From positions 1-64,000 of the forward strand of contig SUYO01000008.1 in assembly GCA_015060385.1 (NCBI GenBank): a DNA stretch of 64,000 nucleotides. Reading direction: 5' to 3'. The notes beneath the pieces were generated by a model. It worked only from the letters and a program-made list of their open reading frames with translations. It made no database searches and was not told the DNA's origin. Below, one piece after another: positions 26,101 to 33,059 of the stretch (position 1 is its first letter; each line of letters begins with the position of its first letter). The position numbers and the translations under genes were made by a program. This stretch comes from Bacteroidales bacterium. Lineage in GTDB: Bacteria; Bacteroidota; Bacteroidia; Bacteroidales; UBA932.

Positions 26101-26371
26101 TAGTCCTGTTGCCTGCAACCTCGACCTCCAGGGTCTTGTATCCGATAGAAGAGAATACAAGGACTCCGTCTGAAGGGACTGTCATCGTGAACAAACCATC
26201 TGCGTCTGTGCTGGTACCTGTCATAGTGCCTTTCACCTGAATAGAAGCAAAAGGCACAAATTCACCTGTTGATGAATCCTTTACACTTCCGGTTACTGTG
26301 ATGTCCTGGGCGTAGACCGCCGAACTGATCAGAACCGCCAACACTGTGAAAAATAGTTTCATTTTTCTCAT
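23138..26371 (-). CDS. SusC/RagA-like TonB-dependent transporter, leftward operon
   Basis: 1077 residues. Signal peptide MRKMKLFFTVLAVLIS; carboxypeptidase-D-like repeat near 25-100 (TVTGSVKDSSTGEFVPFASI); plug with the SusC signature VLKDAASNALYGARGANGV; and a long barrel ending in an aromatic residue (GGITVKF). It imports ligand across the outer membrane with TonB energy, with the SusD encoded next. The first 65 bp around the start are an exact inverted copy of the corresponding region of the divergent SusC at 27418. Likely driven by the candidate promoter at 26482-26513, which lies inside the presumed invertible segment. Confidence 0.94.
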   Translation of the reverse strand: MRKMKLFFTVLAVLISSAVYAQDITVTGSVKDSSTGEFVPFASIQVKGTMTGTSTDADGLFTMTVPSDGVLVFSSIGYKTLEVEVAGNRTINVAIDPDTQALEETIVVAFGTSTKEAFTGSAKVLDDEKLAQSQVSNVTNALAGQVAGVQLVSANGAPGSSATIRVRGISSINAGNDPLIIVDGAPFDGDMNNIAPSDIESMTVLKDAASNALYGARGANGVIMITTKKGRQGQASVSFDAKVGVNTNALQRYETISDPRAFYEQHYKALYNYYTANDGLALTPDEAYMRANENLYNVAAGGLGYQTYTIPAGQYTIGRNGKFNPGATEGYVMGDHLVKADNWADEVYRKGIRQEYTATVSGAQERMSFYSSLSYLNNQGITEKSDHERLSARLKADYQATDWLKMGANMSYTKFEFNSLSNNGSSGSTANIWAFTSQIAPIYPLYVRNADGSQYYDVNGIAVLDHGNANLRNGGFPGLSRPFITDANPVLGNKYNTNNSEGNALSAQGYIDVDIIKGLTFTVNASATLDETRSNYVYNPYYGQFRSTGGTVSVGHSRSYAWNSQQLLNYQRKFGNHNVGVLVGHEYYSDRYYYVGAGKSQMFSQDNKELDGAVVDGQSASSYQTHYNNEGYLGRAQYDYMERYFVSGSFRRDASSRFHPENRWGNFWSAGAAWIMSKENWFNASWVNEFKLKASIGSQGNDSIGSYRYTDIFGIVPSDGKISTLFATKGNKDITWETNTNFNAGIEFSLFDSRVNGGIEYFNRMTTDMLFPTPVAPSQGYSSIYKNVGDMNNYGVEGDFHFVLVNNRNVQWDINLNASYLKNTVVSLADNVKDSKAYDAEGNEYNGFTSGSFFVAEGASMYTFNTYEFAGIDQETGKSLWYKNILDEEGNITGRETTDDYSEASKYMTNISVLAPLFGGFGTSVSAYGFDFAINFTYQVGGRQMDGGYQTFMYSPTSGANGYNYHVDLLNAWTPDNKGASIPRFQYADEYSNATSTRFLTKASYLNLQNVNFGYTLPAKFTRKFLVNSLRIYVSAENLYYWSARKGFDPRQGFSSSTNATTYSPMRTVSGGITVKF

Positions 26372-26408
26372 AGTTGTTACTTTTAGTTGTTAAACATAAA
26401 TATTGATT
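26344..26408. repeat. Inverted repeat over SusC start, left copy
   Basis: 65 bp perfectly inverted relative to 27381-27445, covering the leader and the first 28 bases of each SusC gene. Each copy holds TATGTTTA, a weak -7-like element. A further 13-bp match is at 26419-26431 and 27354-27366. Confidence 0.9.
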
Positions 26409-26440
26409 ATTTTCTTCCGTACACTACACTGAAAATTTTC

Positions 26441-26462
26441 ATGCACTAATAATCGGGCGTTT
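26441..26462. repeat. 22-bp inverted repeat, left: candidate recombination site
   Basis: Perfect inverted copy of 27323-27344. On the minus strand it begins AAACGCCCGATTATT. It lies in the SusC leader, between the candidate promoter and the start codon, just as the sites of invertible promoters do. It agrees at 7 of 10 positions with ARACGTWCGT, the B. fragilis Mpi site motif as I remember it. Confidence 0.75.
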
Positions 26463-26481
26463 TTTATAACACCATTTCGTA

Positions 26482-26513
26482 CAAAGTTCAGCATAATTTT
26501 TCAATTTGCCAAA
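26482..26513 (-). promoter_or_regulatory. Candidate promoter of the leftward operon, inside the invertible segment
   Basis: On the minus strand TTTG (26513-26510), a 20-bp spacer, then GAACTTTG (26489-26482), one mismatch from TAnnTTTG. Initiation near 26475 would give a leader of about 100 bases that crosses the 22-bp repeat and reaches the SusC start at 26371. Confidence 0.5.
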
Positions 26514-26685
26514 CTTTCTTATATATATAAGTAGTTGTAATTTATATGAATCCGTAACATAGCGGCGTCCTGGCTGCTCGGTCATCACCGGATTTTGACG
26601 CTATTTTCTTACAATCTGTAACCGTAACAAGTTGTAAACCGACGAGATTATAATCTTCACGAAAATTTAACAAAAGTGTATTTTT

Positions 26686-27288
26686 TCATCCATTTTCAGC
26701 CTCGATAAGGTATTTTCTCAGGGTATTTCTATGAATTCCATACATTTTCGCCACCCTCGTCAGACTGTTTCCCTGCCGGATCAGAAAGGCCGCATTGTCA
26801 TAATCCTCTATGAATGACCTTTTCTTCTTCGAGCTGCCCGAAGGTCTGCCAAGTCTGACACCCTGTAACTTTTTGACAGCCAAAGCCTCTTTCGTGCGCT
26901 GCGAAATGAGGTTCCTTTCGATTTCTGCGGCCAGAGCAAAAGCAAACGCTATGATCTTGGAATTGATACTGTCGGAAAGTGTGAAATTATCCTTGATCGT
27001 CCTGATAGCCACTCCCTTTTGAGAGCATCTGTTCAATATTTCCATGATCATAAGCATGTTGCGCCCTAATCTGGACAATTCCGTGCATATAAGCAGATCC
27101 CCGCTTTTCATGGAGCGGATAATCTTTCCAAGTTGTCTTTTTTCGACTTCGATAGTACCGGATACAGACTCCGAAATCCATTTGTCGACTTCAATACCAT
27201 TCCTTTCGCACCAGCATTTGATTTCATGTTTCTGGCTCGCATGACACTGTACTTCCGTACTGACTCTGATATAAGCATAAGTAGGCAT
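26686..27288 (-). CDS. Serine site-specific recombinase, Mpi-like DNA invertase
   Basis: About 200 residues from ATG 27288 (MPTYAYIRVST, the usual start); a longer frame would run back through the repeat. The resolvase/invertase domain has catalytic Ser10 in YIRVSTE and the arginine motif ELSRLGRNMLM (70-80). The long E helix has AAEIERNLISQRTKEAL, followed by a linker GVRLGRPSG and a C-terminal helix-turn-helix (LTRVAKMYGIHRNTLRKYL). These are hallmarks of the small Hin/Gin/Mpi invertases. Its start lies 35 bp inside the right 22-bp repeat, so it sits within the segment it probably inverts, as hin does in Salmonella. Confidence 0.9.
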   Translation of the reverse strand: MPTYAYIRVSTEVQCHASQKHEIKCWCERNGIEVDKWISESVSGTIEVEKRQLGKIIRSMKSGDLLICTELSRLGRNMLMIMEILNRCSQKGVAIRTIKDNFTLSDSINSKIIAFAFALAAEIERNLISQRTKEALAVKKLQGVRLGRPSGSSKKKRSFIEDYDNAAFLIRQGNSLTRVAKMYGIHRNTLRKYLIEAENG

Positions 27289-27322
27289 GTGTTTAATTGT
27301 TAGAGATGAACATTGACCTGTT

Positions 27323-27344
27323 AAACGCCCGATTATTAGTGCAT
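27323..27344. repeat. 22-bp inverted repeat, right: candidate recombination site
   Basis: Perfect inverted partner of 26441-26462, placed 73 bp before the rightward SusC start. Confidence 0.75.
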
Positions 27345-27380
27345 TAAGAACAACAGTGTAGTGTACTGGGAAATAATCAG

Positions 27381-27445
27381 AATCAATATTTATGTTTAAC
27401 AACTAAAAGTAACAACTATGAGAAAAATGAAACTATTTTTCACAG
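27381..27445. repeat. Inverted repeat over SusC start, right copy
   Basis: 65-bp perfect inverted partner of 26344-26408. Together with the 22-bp and 13-bp matches it makes both SusC leaders nearly the same whatever the orientation of the centre. Confidence 0.9.
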
Positions 27446-30400
27446 CGTTGGCGGTACTGATCTCTACTGTGGCCTTTGCCCAGAATATGACAGTGACCGG
27501 AAATGTTACAGACTCTCAGACAGGAGAACCTGTTCCTTTCGCATCATTGATGGAAAAGGGCACAGCCAATGGAGTCAACACTGACGTTAACGGACACTAT
27601 TCCATTTCAGTGCCAATGAATGCAGTGCTCGTGTTTTCTTCAATAGGTTATGAGGATATAACCGTTGAAGTACAGGGCAAGTCTGTCATCAATGTTCAGC
27701 TTGCACCCGACGCAATGGCTCTCGACGAAACCATCGTCGTGGCTTATGGCGTTCAGAAGAAGTCATCGTTCGTTGGAGCGGCGACTCAGGTGAGCGGTGA
27801 GAAGCTTGAGCGCATGCAGACCACAAACATCAGCAAGTCTCTCGAAGGTGCTGTCGCAGGTCTTCAGACAGCCAGCTCTTCAGGTACTCCAGGTTCAAGC
27901 TCAAGCATCATCATCCGTGGATTGGGTTCTATTTCAGCATCGCAGTCTCCGCTTATCGTAGTGGACGGTGTGCCTTATGAAGGATCACTCAACTCAATTC
28001 CAGCTCAGGATATCGAGTCTCTTACCGTCCTCAAGGATGCTGCCGCCAACTCAATGTATGGTGCCCGCGGTTCAAACGGTGTCATCATCATCACAACGAA
28101 GAGAGGTGCAGCTGACCGAGTACACGTTACATTCGATGCCAAGGTCGGCGTAAACTCAAGAGCCGTTCCTGCTTATGACGTGATCACTGATCCAGGTCAG
28201 TACTATGAAATGGCATGGGAATCTTTGAGAAATGCAGCTTACTACCGTGATGCAAGCCCTCTCACTCTTGCTCAGGCTAACATGTATGCTTCAGCTGCCT
28301 TGATTCCGAACCTCAACTACAACACATATAAGGGAGTAGCAGACAACGAGCTCATCGACCCTGCTACAGGTAAGCTCAACCCGCTTGCAACTGACCTCAA
28401 GTGGACAGATAACTGGAACAAAGACGTATTCCAGAACGGTCTTCGTCAGGAGTACAGCTTGAGCGCATCAGGCGGATCAGACAAGACTCAGGCTTATTTC
28501 TCTGCTTCTTATCTTAAGGATGGCGGTTACGTTCCTATGTCAGGATTCACCCGTCTTGCAGTAAGAGGTAAGGTTGACCATCAGGTTACAAAGTGGCTCA
28601 AGGCCGGTATCAACATCTCATACTCAAACACAAACCAGCAGCAGTATGGTGGAGCAGCTTCAGGAAGCTCATATAACAACCTCTTCTTCTTCGGTCAGAA
28701 CATTGCTCCTATCTACCCTATCTATCAGTATGACCTTGCAACAGGCGAGCGTCTTTACGGTGCAAAGGGCGAGGATCTCTATGACTGGGGTGAGTTGCGT
28801 GCCTTCGGACAGCTCTCCAACCCTTACGGCCAGTTGATGACATCCCTCAGCGAGACCATTTCAGACAACATGTCTTCAAGAGGATATCTCGACATCCAGA
28901 TTCTCAAGGACCTCAAGTTCTCTGCAAACGTTGCATTCGACGTATTCAACCAGAAGGGTGACTTCTATACTACCCCTGCCGGTGGTGATGCAGCCAACGT
29001 GAACGGTCGTGGTGAGCAGAGCACTTCACGCTATACAGCTCTCAACGCAAACCAGCTCCTTACTTACTACCCTACATGGGGTGACCACGCTCTCAACATT
29101 CTCCTCGGACACGAAACAAAGAGCGACACTTCATATGGCCTTTCAGGTCACATGACCAATGTTGTAGACCCTACAGTATCAGATTTCTCTAACTTCATCA
29201 CTTATCAGGGTCTTGACTCTTCAACTACTGAGTACTTCCTTCAGGGATTCTTCGGCAGGGCAGAGTACAGCTATGCAAACAAGTATACCGTATCAGGTTC
29301 ATATCGTATGGACGCTTCTTCACGTTTCCATCCGGACAGAAGATGGGGTTCATTCTGGGCAGTAGGTGCTTCATGGAACATCAAGCAGGAATCTTTCCTT
29401 GCAAATGCAGGCGCTGTCGACTACCTCCGCATCAAGGCCAGCTACGGTACTCAGGGTAATGATAACGTAGGTTATACAAAGGTATATGAAGACCTTTATA
29501 CTATTGCCCGCGTAGACGGTGAGGCTTCAGTTACAAAGGTATTCCGTGCAGCTCCTGAGGTAACTTGGGAGAAGTCAAACAACTTCAACGTAGGTTTCGA
29601 GTCTAAGTTCTTCAACAGATTGTCAGTAAATGCTGACTTCTTCATCAAGGAGACCAAGGACATGATCTACTCTAAGCCATTGGCACCATCTGCAGGTTCC
29701 CCTGCTTCTCAGCTTGTCAATGACATCGACATGAAGAATACAGGTGTCGAGTTCGAACTCTCACTTGATATCATCAAGAAGCGTAACCTCGTATGGAACG
29801 TAGGAATTAACGGAACTCACTACAAGAATGAGCTTACAAAGCTTCCTTCTGACAAGACAGATCCAACACGTTATCCTGACGGATACCAGAGCGGTTCATA
29901 CTGGCGCAAGCTCGGTGGTTCACTCTATGACTTCTATCTTTATGAGTGGGCTGGCGTAGACGATGAAACAGGTCTTCCTCTTTACAACAAGTATGAGAAG
30001 GATGAGAATGGAGTTGAGACTGTAACTCAGGTGAATTCTTCTGCAGAGGCAACTCTCAGACAGACAGGTAAGTCAGCTCTTCCTAAGTTCTATGGCGGTT
30101 TCACAACATCACTCTCTACTTACGGATTCGACTTCAGTGCAGCATTTGCATACCAGATCGGTGGTTATACTATGGACTCTAACTATCAGTCACTCATGGG
30201 AGCTGGTCGTATCGGTACAAACTGGCACAAGGATGCATTCGACAGATGGACACCACAGAACAAGGATTCTGAGATTCCAAGACTTCAGAATGCATACCAG
30301 GAGGCTAGCTCTACTTCTACAAGATGGCTTACTGATGCTTCATACATCAGCCTCAGAAACCTTACTGTAGGATATACTTTCCCTGAAAGAATTGCAAAGA

Positions 30401-30561
30401 AGATTTCAATGCAGTCACTCAGAATCTTCGTTACAGGTGATAACCTCTGGTATCTTTCAAGAAGAAAGGGTCTTGACGTTCGTCAGTCATTCAGCGGAGC
30501 TACAGGCTTTACTTACTCAGCTCTCAGAACCGTTTCCGGTGGTCTTACTGTAACATTTTAA
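27418..30561 (+). CDS. SusC/RagA-like TonB-dependent transporter, rightward operon
   Basis: 1047 residues. The signal peptide MRKMKLFFTALAVLIS is nearly identical to the left SusC. Carboxypeptidase-like repeat (TVTGNVTDSQTGEPVPFASL), plug signature VLKDAAANSMYGARGSNGV, and a C-terminal barrel strand (GGLTVTF). The bodies of the two SusC proteins diverge after the signal region, so ligands probably differ. In the orientation given here I see no good promoter upstream other than the shared TATGTTTA at 27391-27398, which would suit an OFF state. Confidence 0.94.
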   Translation: MRKMKLFFTALAVLISTVAFAQNMTVTGNVTDSQTGEPVPFASLMEKGTANGVNTDVNGHYSISVPMNAVLVFSSIGYEDITVEVQGKSVINVQLAPDAMALDETIVVAYGVQKKSSFVGAATQVSGEKLERMQTTNISKSLEGAVAGLQTASSSGTPGSSSSIIIRGLGSISASQSPLIVVDGVPYEGSLNSIPAQDIESLTVLKDAAANSMYGARGSNGVIIITTKRGAADRVHVTFDAKVGVNSRAVPAYDVITDPGQYYEMAWESLRNAAYYRDASPLTLAQANMYASAALIPNLNYNTYKGVADNELIDPATGKLNPLATDLKWTDNWNKDVFQNGLRQEYSLSASGGSDKTQAYFSASYLKDGGYVPMSGFTRLAVRGKVDHQVTKWLKAGINISYSNTNQQQYGGAASGSSYNNLFFFGQNIAPIYPIYQYDLATGERLYGAKGEDLYDWGELRAFGQLSNPYGQLMTSLSETISDNMSSRGYLDIQILKDLKFSANVAFDVFNQKGDFYTTPAGGDAANVNGRGEQSTSRYTALNANQLLTYYPTWGDHALNILLGHETKSDTSYGLSGHMTNVVDPTVSDFSNFITYQGLDSSTTEYFLQGFFGRAEYSYANKYTVSGSYRMDASSRFHPDRRWGSFWAVGASWNIKQESFLANAGAVDYLRIKASYGTQGNDNVGYTKVYEDLYTIARVDGEASVTKVFRAAPEVTWEKSNNFNVGFESKFFNRLSVNADFFIKETKDMIYSKPLAPSAGSPASQLVNDIDMKNTGVEFELSLDIIKKRNLVWNVGINGTHYKNELTKLPSDKTDPTRYPDGYQSGSYWRKLGGSLYDFYLYEWAGVDDETGLPLYNKYEKDENGVETVTQVNSSAEATLRQTGKSALPKFYGGFTTSLSTYGFDFSAAFAYQIGGYTMDSNYQSLMGAGRIGTNWHKDAFDRWTPQNKDSEIPRLQNAYQEASSTSTRWLTDASYISLRNLTVGYTFPERIAKKISMQSLRIFVTGDNLWYLSRRKGLDVRQSFSGATGFTYSALRTVSGGLTVTF

Positions 30562-30581
30562 GCATATAGGAGACAGATAAT

Positions 30582-32090
30582 ATGAAAAAGATATTTATAA
30601 TTCTTGCAACAGCTTTGCTTGCTCTCGCATCTTGTGAGAAGAGCTTCGACGTGAAGTATACTTCACAGCTGACAGGTAGCAATGCTGCAGCAATGGTTGA
30701 GAATGATCCTACATTCCTTGACTCTTATGTTCAGGGTCTTTATGGAGCAATGGTCGAGTATGGTGCAGGTGGAAGCTCAAACCATGATGACTACGGTATC
30801 ATGTCGGTTTATACCAACACCGAGTACATGGGTGGTGACATCGTGCTTTCAGGCACACAGAACTGGGGTCTTTATGACTATATGTTCGACTACAGAGCAT
30901 TCAACTACTCACGTCCTTATCAGCTTTGGAGTACATTCTATACTCTCATCGCTAATGCAAACATCATCATCGACTTCTTCCCTGCAGATCAGGAGCCTAC
31001 AAATGAAGTTGCCAAGGCTGCTCTCGGACAGGCTTATGCGGTAAGAGCATTTGCTTACATCTATGAGATGCTTTACTTCCAGGATCCATGCAACGCTAAC
31101 GGTGATTTCAATGCTGACGCTCCAGGTGTTCCTGTTATCTTCGCGAACCGTGATGGAAAGACTCAGGACGAGATGGATACTGCAAAGGGTAGAAATACTA
31201 TGGGCTTCGTAGCTGCTGAGGCTGAGAAGGATATCAACAATGCACTCAAGTATCTTGAGGGATATGTTCGTCCTTCAAAGAATATGATCGACTGGCAGGT
31301 AGCTCAGGGTATCGCTGCACGTCTTTACCTCTTCACACATCAGTGGGAGAAGGCTGCTTCTGCAGCTAACGCAGCACGTCAGGGTTATGACCTCATGAAT
31401 GCAAGCAGACTTTATGCAGGTATGATGGATGTTGAGGACGCTGAGGTTCTCTGGGGCTTCAACCATACAACTGAGACTCAGACTACCTACGCCTCATTCT
31501 TCTCACACTTGAGTAATGACAGCCCAGGTTATGGCGGACTCAACCAGATGTCTAAGCTTATCGACGCTAAGCTCTACAGCCAGATCTCTGTAACTGACTA
31601 TAGAAAGGCATGGTTCAACACTCCAGACGGCGATCCTTCAGCAGGACAGGTAGGTGCTCAGCAGCCACTCGCATCTAGAAAGTTCGGTTATGATCCACAG
31701 TGGCTCCAGGACTACATCTACATGCGTGCAGCTGAGATGTATCTTACAGAGGCAGAGGCTCTTGCAAGGCTTGGTAACGCTCAAGGTGCTCAGTCAGTTC
31801 TTGCTGAACTCATGGCAAAGAGAGATCCGCTTTGGGCAGGTACTGCAACAGTTGATGAAATCGCTCTTCAGAGAAGAATCGAGCTTTGGGGTGAGGGCTT
31901 CCGTTACTTCGACCTTCGCAGAACTGCTACAGGTATCGTAAGAGATTACGAGGGTTCTAACCATAATTATGAGCTTATGACAATCGCTGCTAACGTTCCA
32001 GCTCACGACAAGCTCTGGGTATTCCAGATTCCTCAGAGGGAAATGCAGGAGAACGTACAGCTTACAGAGGCTGACCAGAACGAATTGTAA
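30582..32090 (+). CDS. SusD/RagB-like lipoprotein, rightward operon
   Basis: 502 residues, 20 bp after SusC. Lipobox ALASC (Cys18). SusD features include LWSTFYTLIANANIIIDFFP, QAYAVRAFAYIYEMLYF, MYLTEAEALARLGNAQGA and RRIELWGEGFRYFDLRR. It caps the SusC channel and binds the imported ligand. It is about 65 residues shorter than the SusD of the leftward operon and only distantly similar, in contrast to the well-matched SusC starts. Confidence 0.92.
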   Translation: MKKIFIILATALLALASCEKSFDVKYTSQLTGSNAAAMVENDPTFLDSYVQGLYGAMVEYGAGGSSNHDDYGIMSVYTNTEYMGGDIVLSGTQNWGLYDYMFDYRAFNYSRPYQLWSTFYTLIANANIIIDFFPADQEPTNEVAKAALGQAYAVRAFAYIYEMLYFQDPCNANGDFNADAPGVPVIFANRDGKTQDEMDTAKGRNTMGFVAAEAEKDINNALKYLEGYVRPSKNMIDWQVAQGIAARLYLFTHQWEKAASAANAARQGYDLMNASRLYAGMMDVEDAEVLWGFNHTTETQTTYASFFSHLSNDSPGYGGLNQMSKLIDAKLYSQISVTDYRKAWFNTPDGDPSAGQVGAQQPLASRKFGYDPQWLQDYIYMRAAEMYLTEAEALARLGNAQGAQSVLAELMAKRDPLWAGTATVDEIALQRRIELWGEGFRYFDLRRTATGIVRDYEGSNHNYELMTIAANVPAHDKLWVFQIPQREMQENVQLTEADQNEL

Positions 32091-32109
32091 ACCTTAAAGA
32101 TTGTTAAAG

Positions 32110-32967
32110 ATGAAAAGAATTTCAATAATACTGATGATGCTTTCTGCAGCCGTGTTTGCTTCATGTAACAAGGCTCTTGAGAAAGCCGAGGTTGAAGCAG
32201 GCTTTGCTCCTGCACAGCCAGTACCGACTGTCAGCAATCTTGTTGTATCTGAGGTAGACGAAGTAGAGAAGATCGCTGTACTTACTGCAACAGTTGAAGG
32301 TATTACTTCCGGTATGGACAGCCTTGAAGTAGGTTTCATGTCTTGCCTTGATGGTACATTCCAGAATTCTACTGCGGTACTTGTAAACCCTGAGAACGGA
32401 ACTATTACTGCAACAGTAAGCGTTATGCCAGGTGCGAAGAACTACTTTGTAGCCATGGCAGCTAGCCTGGGTGGTGCATCATATTCAGATGTAATCGCTT
32501 ACGATGTTCCAGATATTCCTATGTATGCTAAGCTTGCTAAGTCATATGCAGGTACTTATTATTCATATTTTGAACCAGGCGTTCCAGTTACTCATGCACT
32601 TAACCTCATGGTAAGTGATGATCATACAGAGGTGATACTTTACAACTTTGACCCATTCATCGGTGGTTATGTTGCTCCAGGTCTTGATGCAAACTGCTTC
32701 ACAGGAAAGCTTGATCAGGAGAACTACACTATCACATTCACAACTGATACACCTCCATTCTTCTTGCTTGGATTTGCTGATGCAGCAGTTGTTGTTACAG
32801 ATGCAGAAGGCAATGCTCTCAGTGAGTTTGTGGTAACTATCAGCAAGGATTGCCAGAGCATAACAATCCCTGAGTATGGAGTATACTCTGTAAATCAGAG
32901 CGGTTACTATGAGGCATGGGGTGGAAATGAAGATGGTACAGGAGCTATCACACTCCAGGCTAGGTAA
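32110..32967 (+). CDS. SusE/F-position lipoprotein, rightward operon
   Basis: 285 residues from ATG 32110 (MKRISIILMMLSAAVFASC, lipobox Cys19); a TTG nine bases earlier is rejected. An Ig/fibronectin-like first half (LVVSEVDEVEKIAVLTATVE, SVMPGAKNYFVAMAA) and a beta-rich second half that starts with KSYAGTYYSYFEPG. Position after SusD suggests a surface ligand-binding lipoprotein. I do not recognise the family, and it is not clearly related to the leftward counterpart. Confidence 0.6.
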   Translation: MKRISIILMMLSAAVFASCNKALEKAEVEAGFAPAQPVPTVSNLVVSEVDEVEKIAVLTATVEGITSGMDSLEVGFMSCLDGTFQNSTAVLVNPENGTITATVSVMPGAKNYFVAMAASLGGASYSDVIAYDVPDIPMYAKLAKSYAGTYYSYFEPGVPVTHALNLMVSDDHTEVILYNFDPFIGGYVAPGLDANCFTGKLDQENYTITFTTDTPPFFLLGFADAAVVVTDAEGNALSEFVVTISKDCQSITIPEYGVYSVNQSGYYEAWGGNEDGTGAITLQAR

Positions 32968-32988
32968 TTCATATCCAATCTTATAATT

Positions 32989-33012
32989 AAGGAGCGGCAC
33001 ATGCCGCTCCTT
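32989..33012 (+). promoter_or_regulatory. Hairpin between lipoprotein and subtilase genes, rightward operon
   Basis: Perfect 10-bp stem AAGGAGCGGC (32989-32998) with GCCGCTCCTT (33003-33012), 4-base loop, then TTCGGTGTTTC. Same relative place as the hairpin at 20465-20501. It may attenuate transcription into the protease genes. Confidence 0.55.
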
Positions 33013-33059
33013 TCGGTGTTTCAACCACACTAATAATAACACAAAACCAACACATTCTA

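Larger units (their letters stand above)
26463..27322. other. Presumed invertible segment carrying recombinase and outward promoter
   Basis: 860 bp between the two 22-bp repeats. It contains the serine recombinase gene and, near its left end, a promoter reading out toward the left SusC. I find no TAnnTTTG element reading out of its right end. Inversion would place the promoter 20-50 bp inside the right repeat, facing the right SusC. The stretch 26514-26685 has no gene. Confidence 0.6.

Noticed and set aside
27289..27402. Longer recombinase with 38 extra N-terminal residues
   Set aside because: The extension runs through the inverted repeat and leader, and family members start at the M-x-YAYIRVST sequence.
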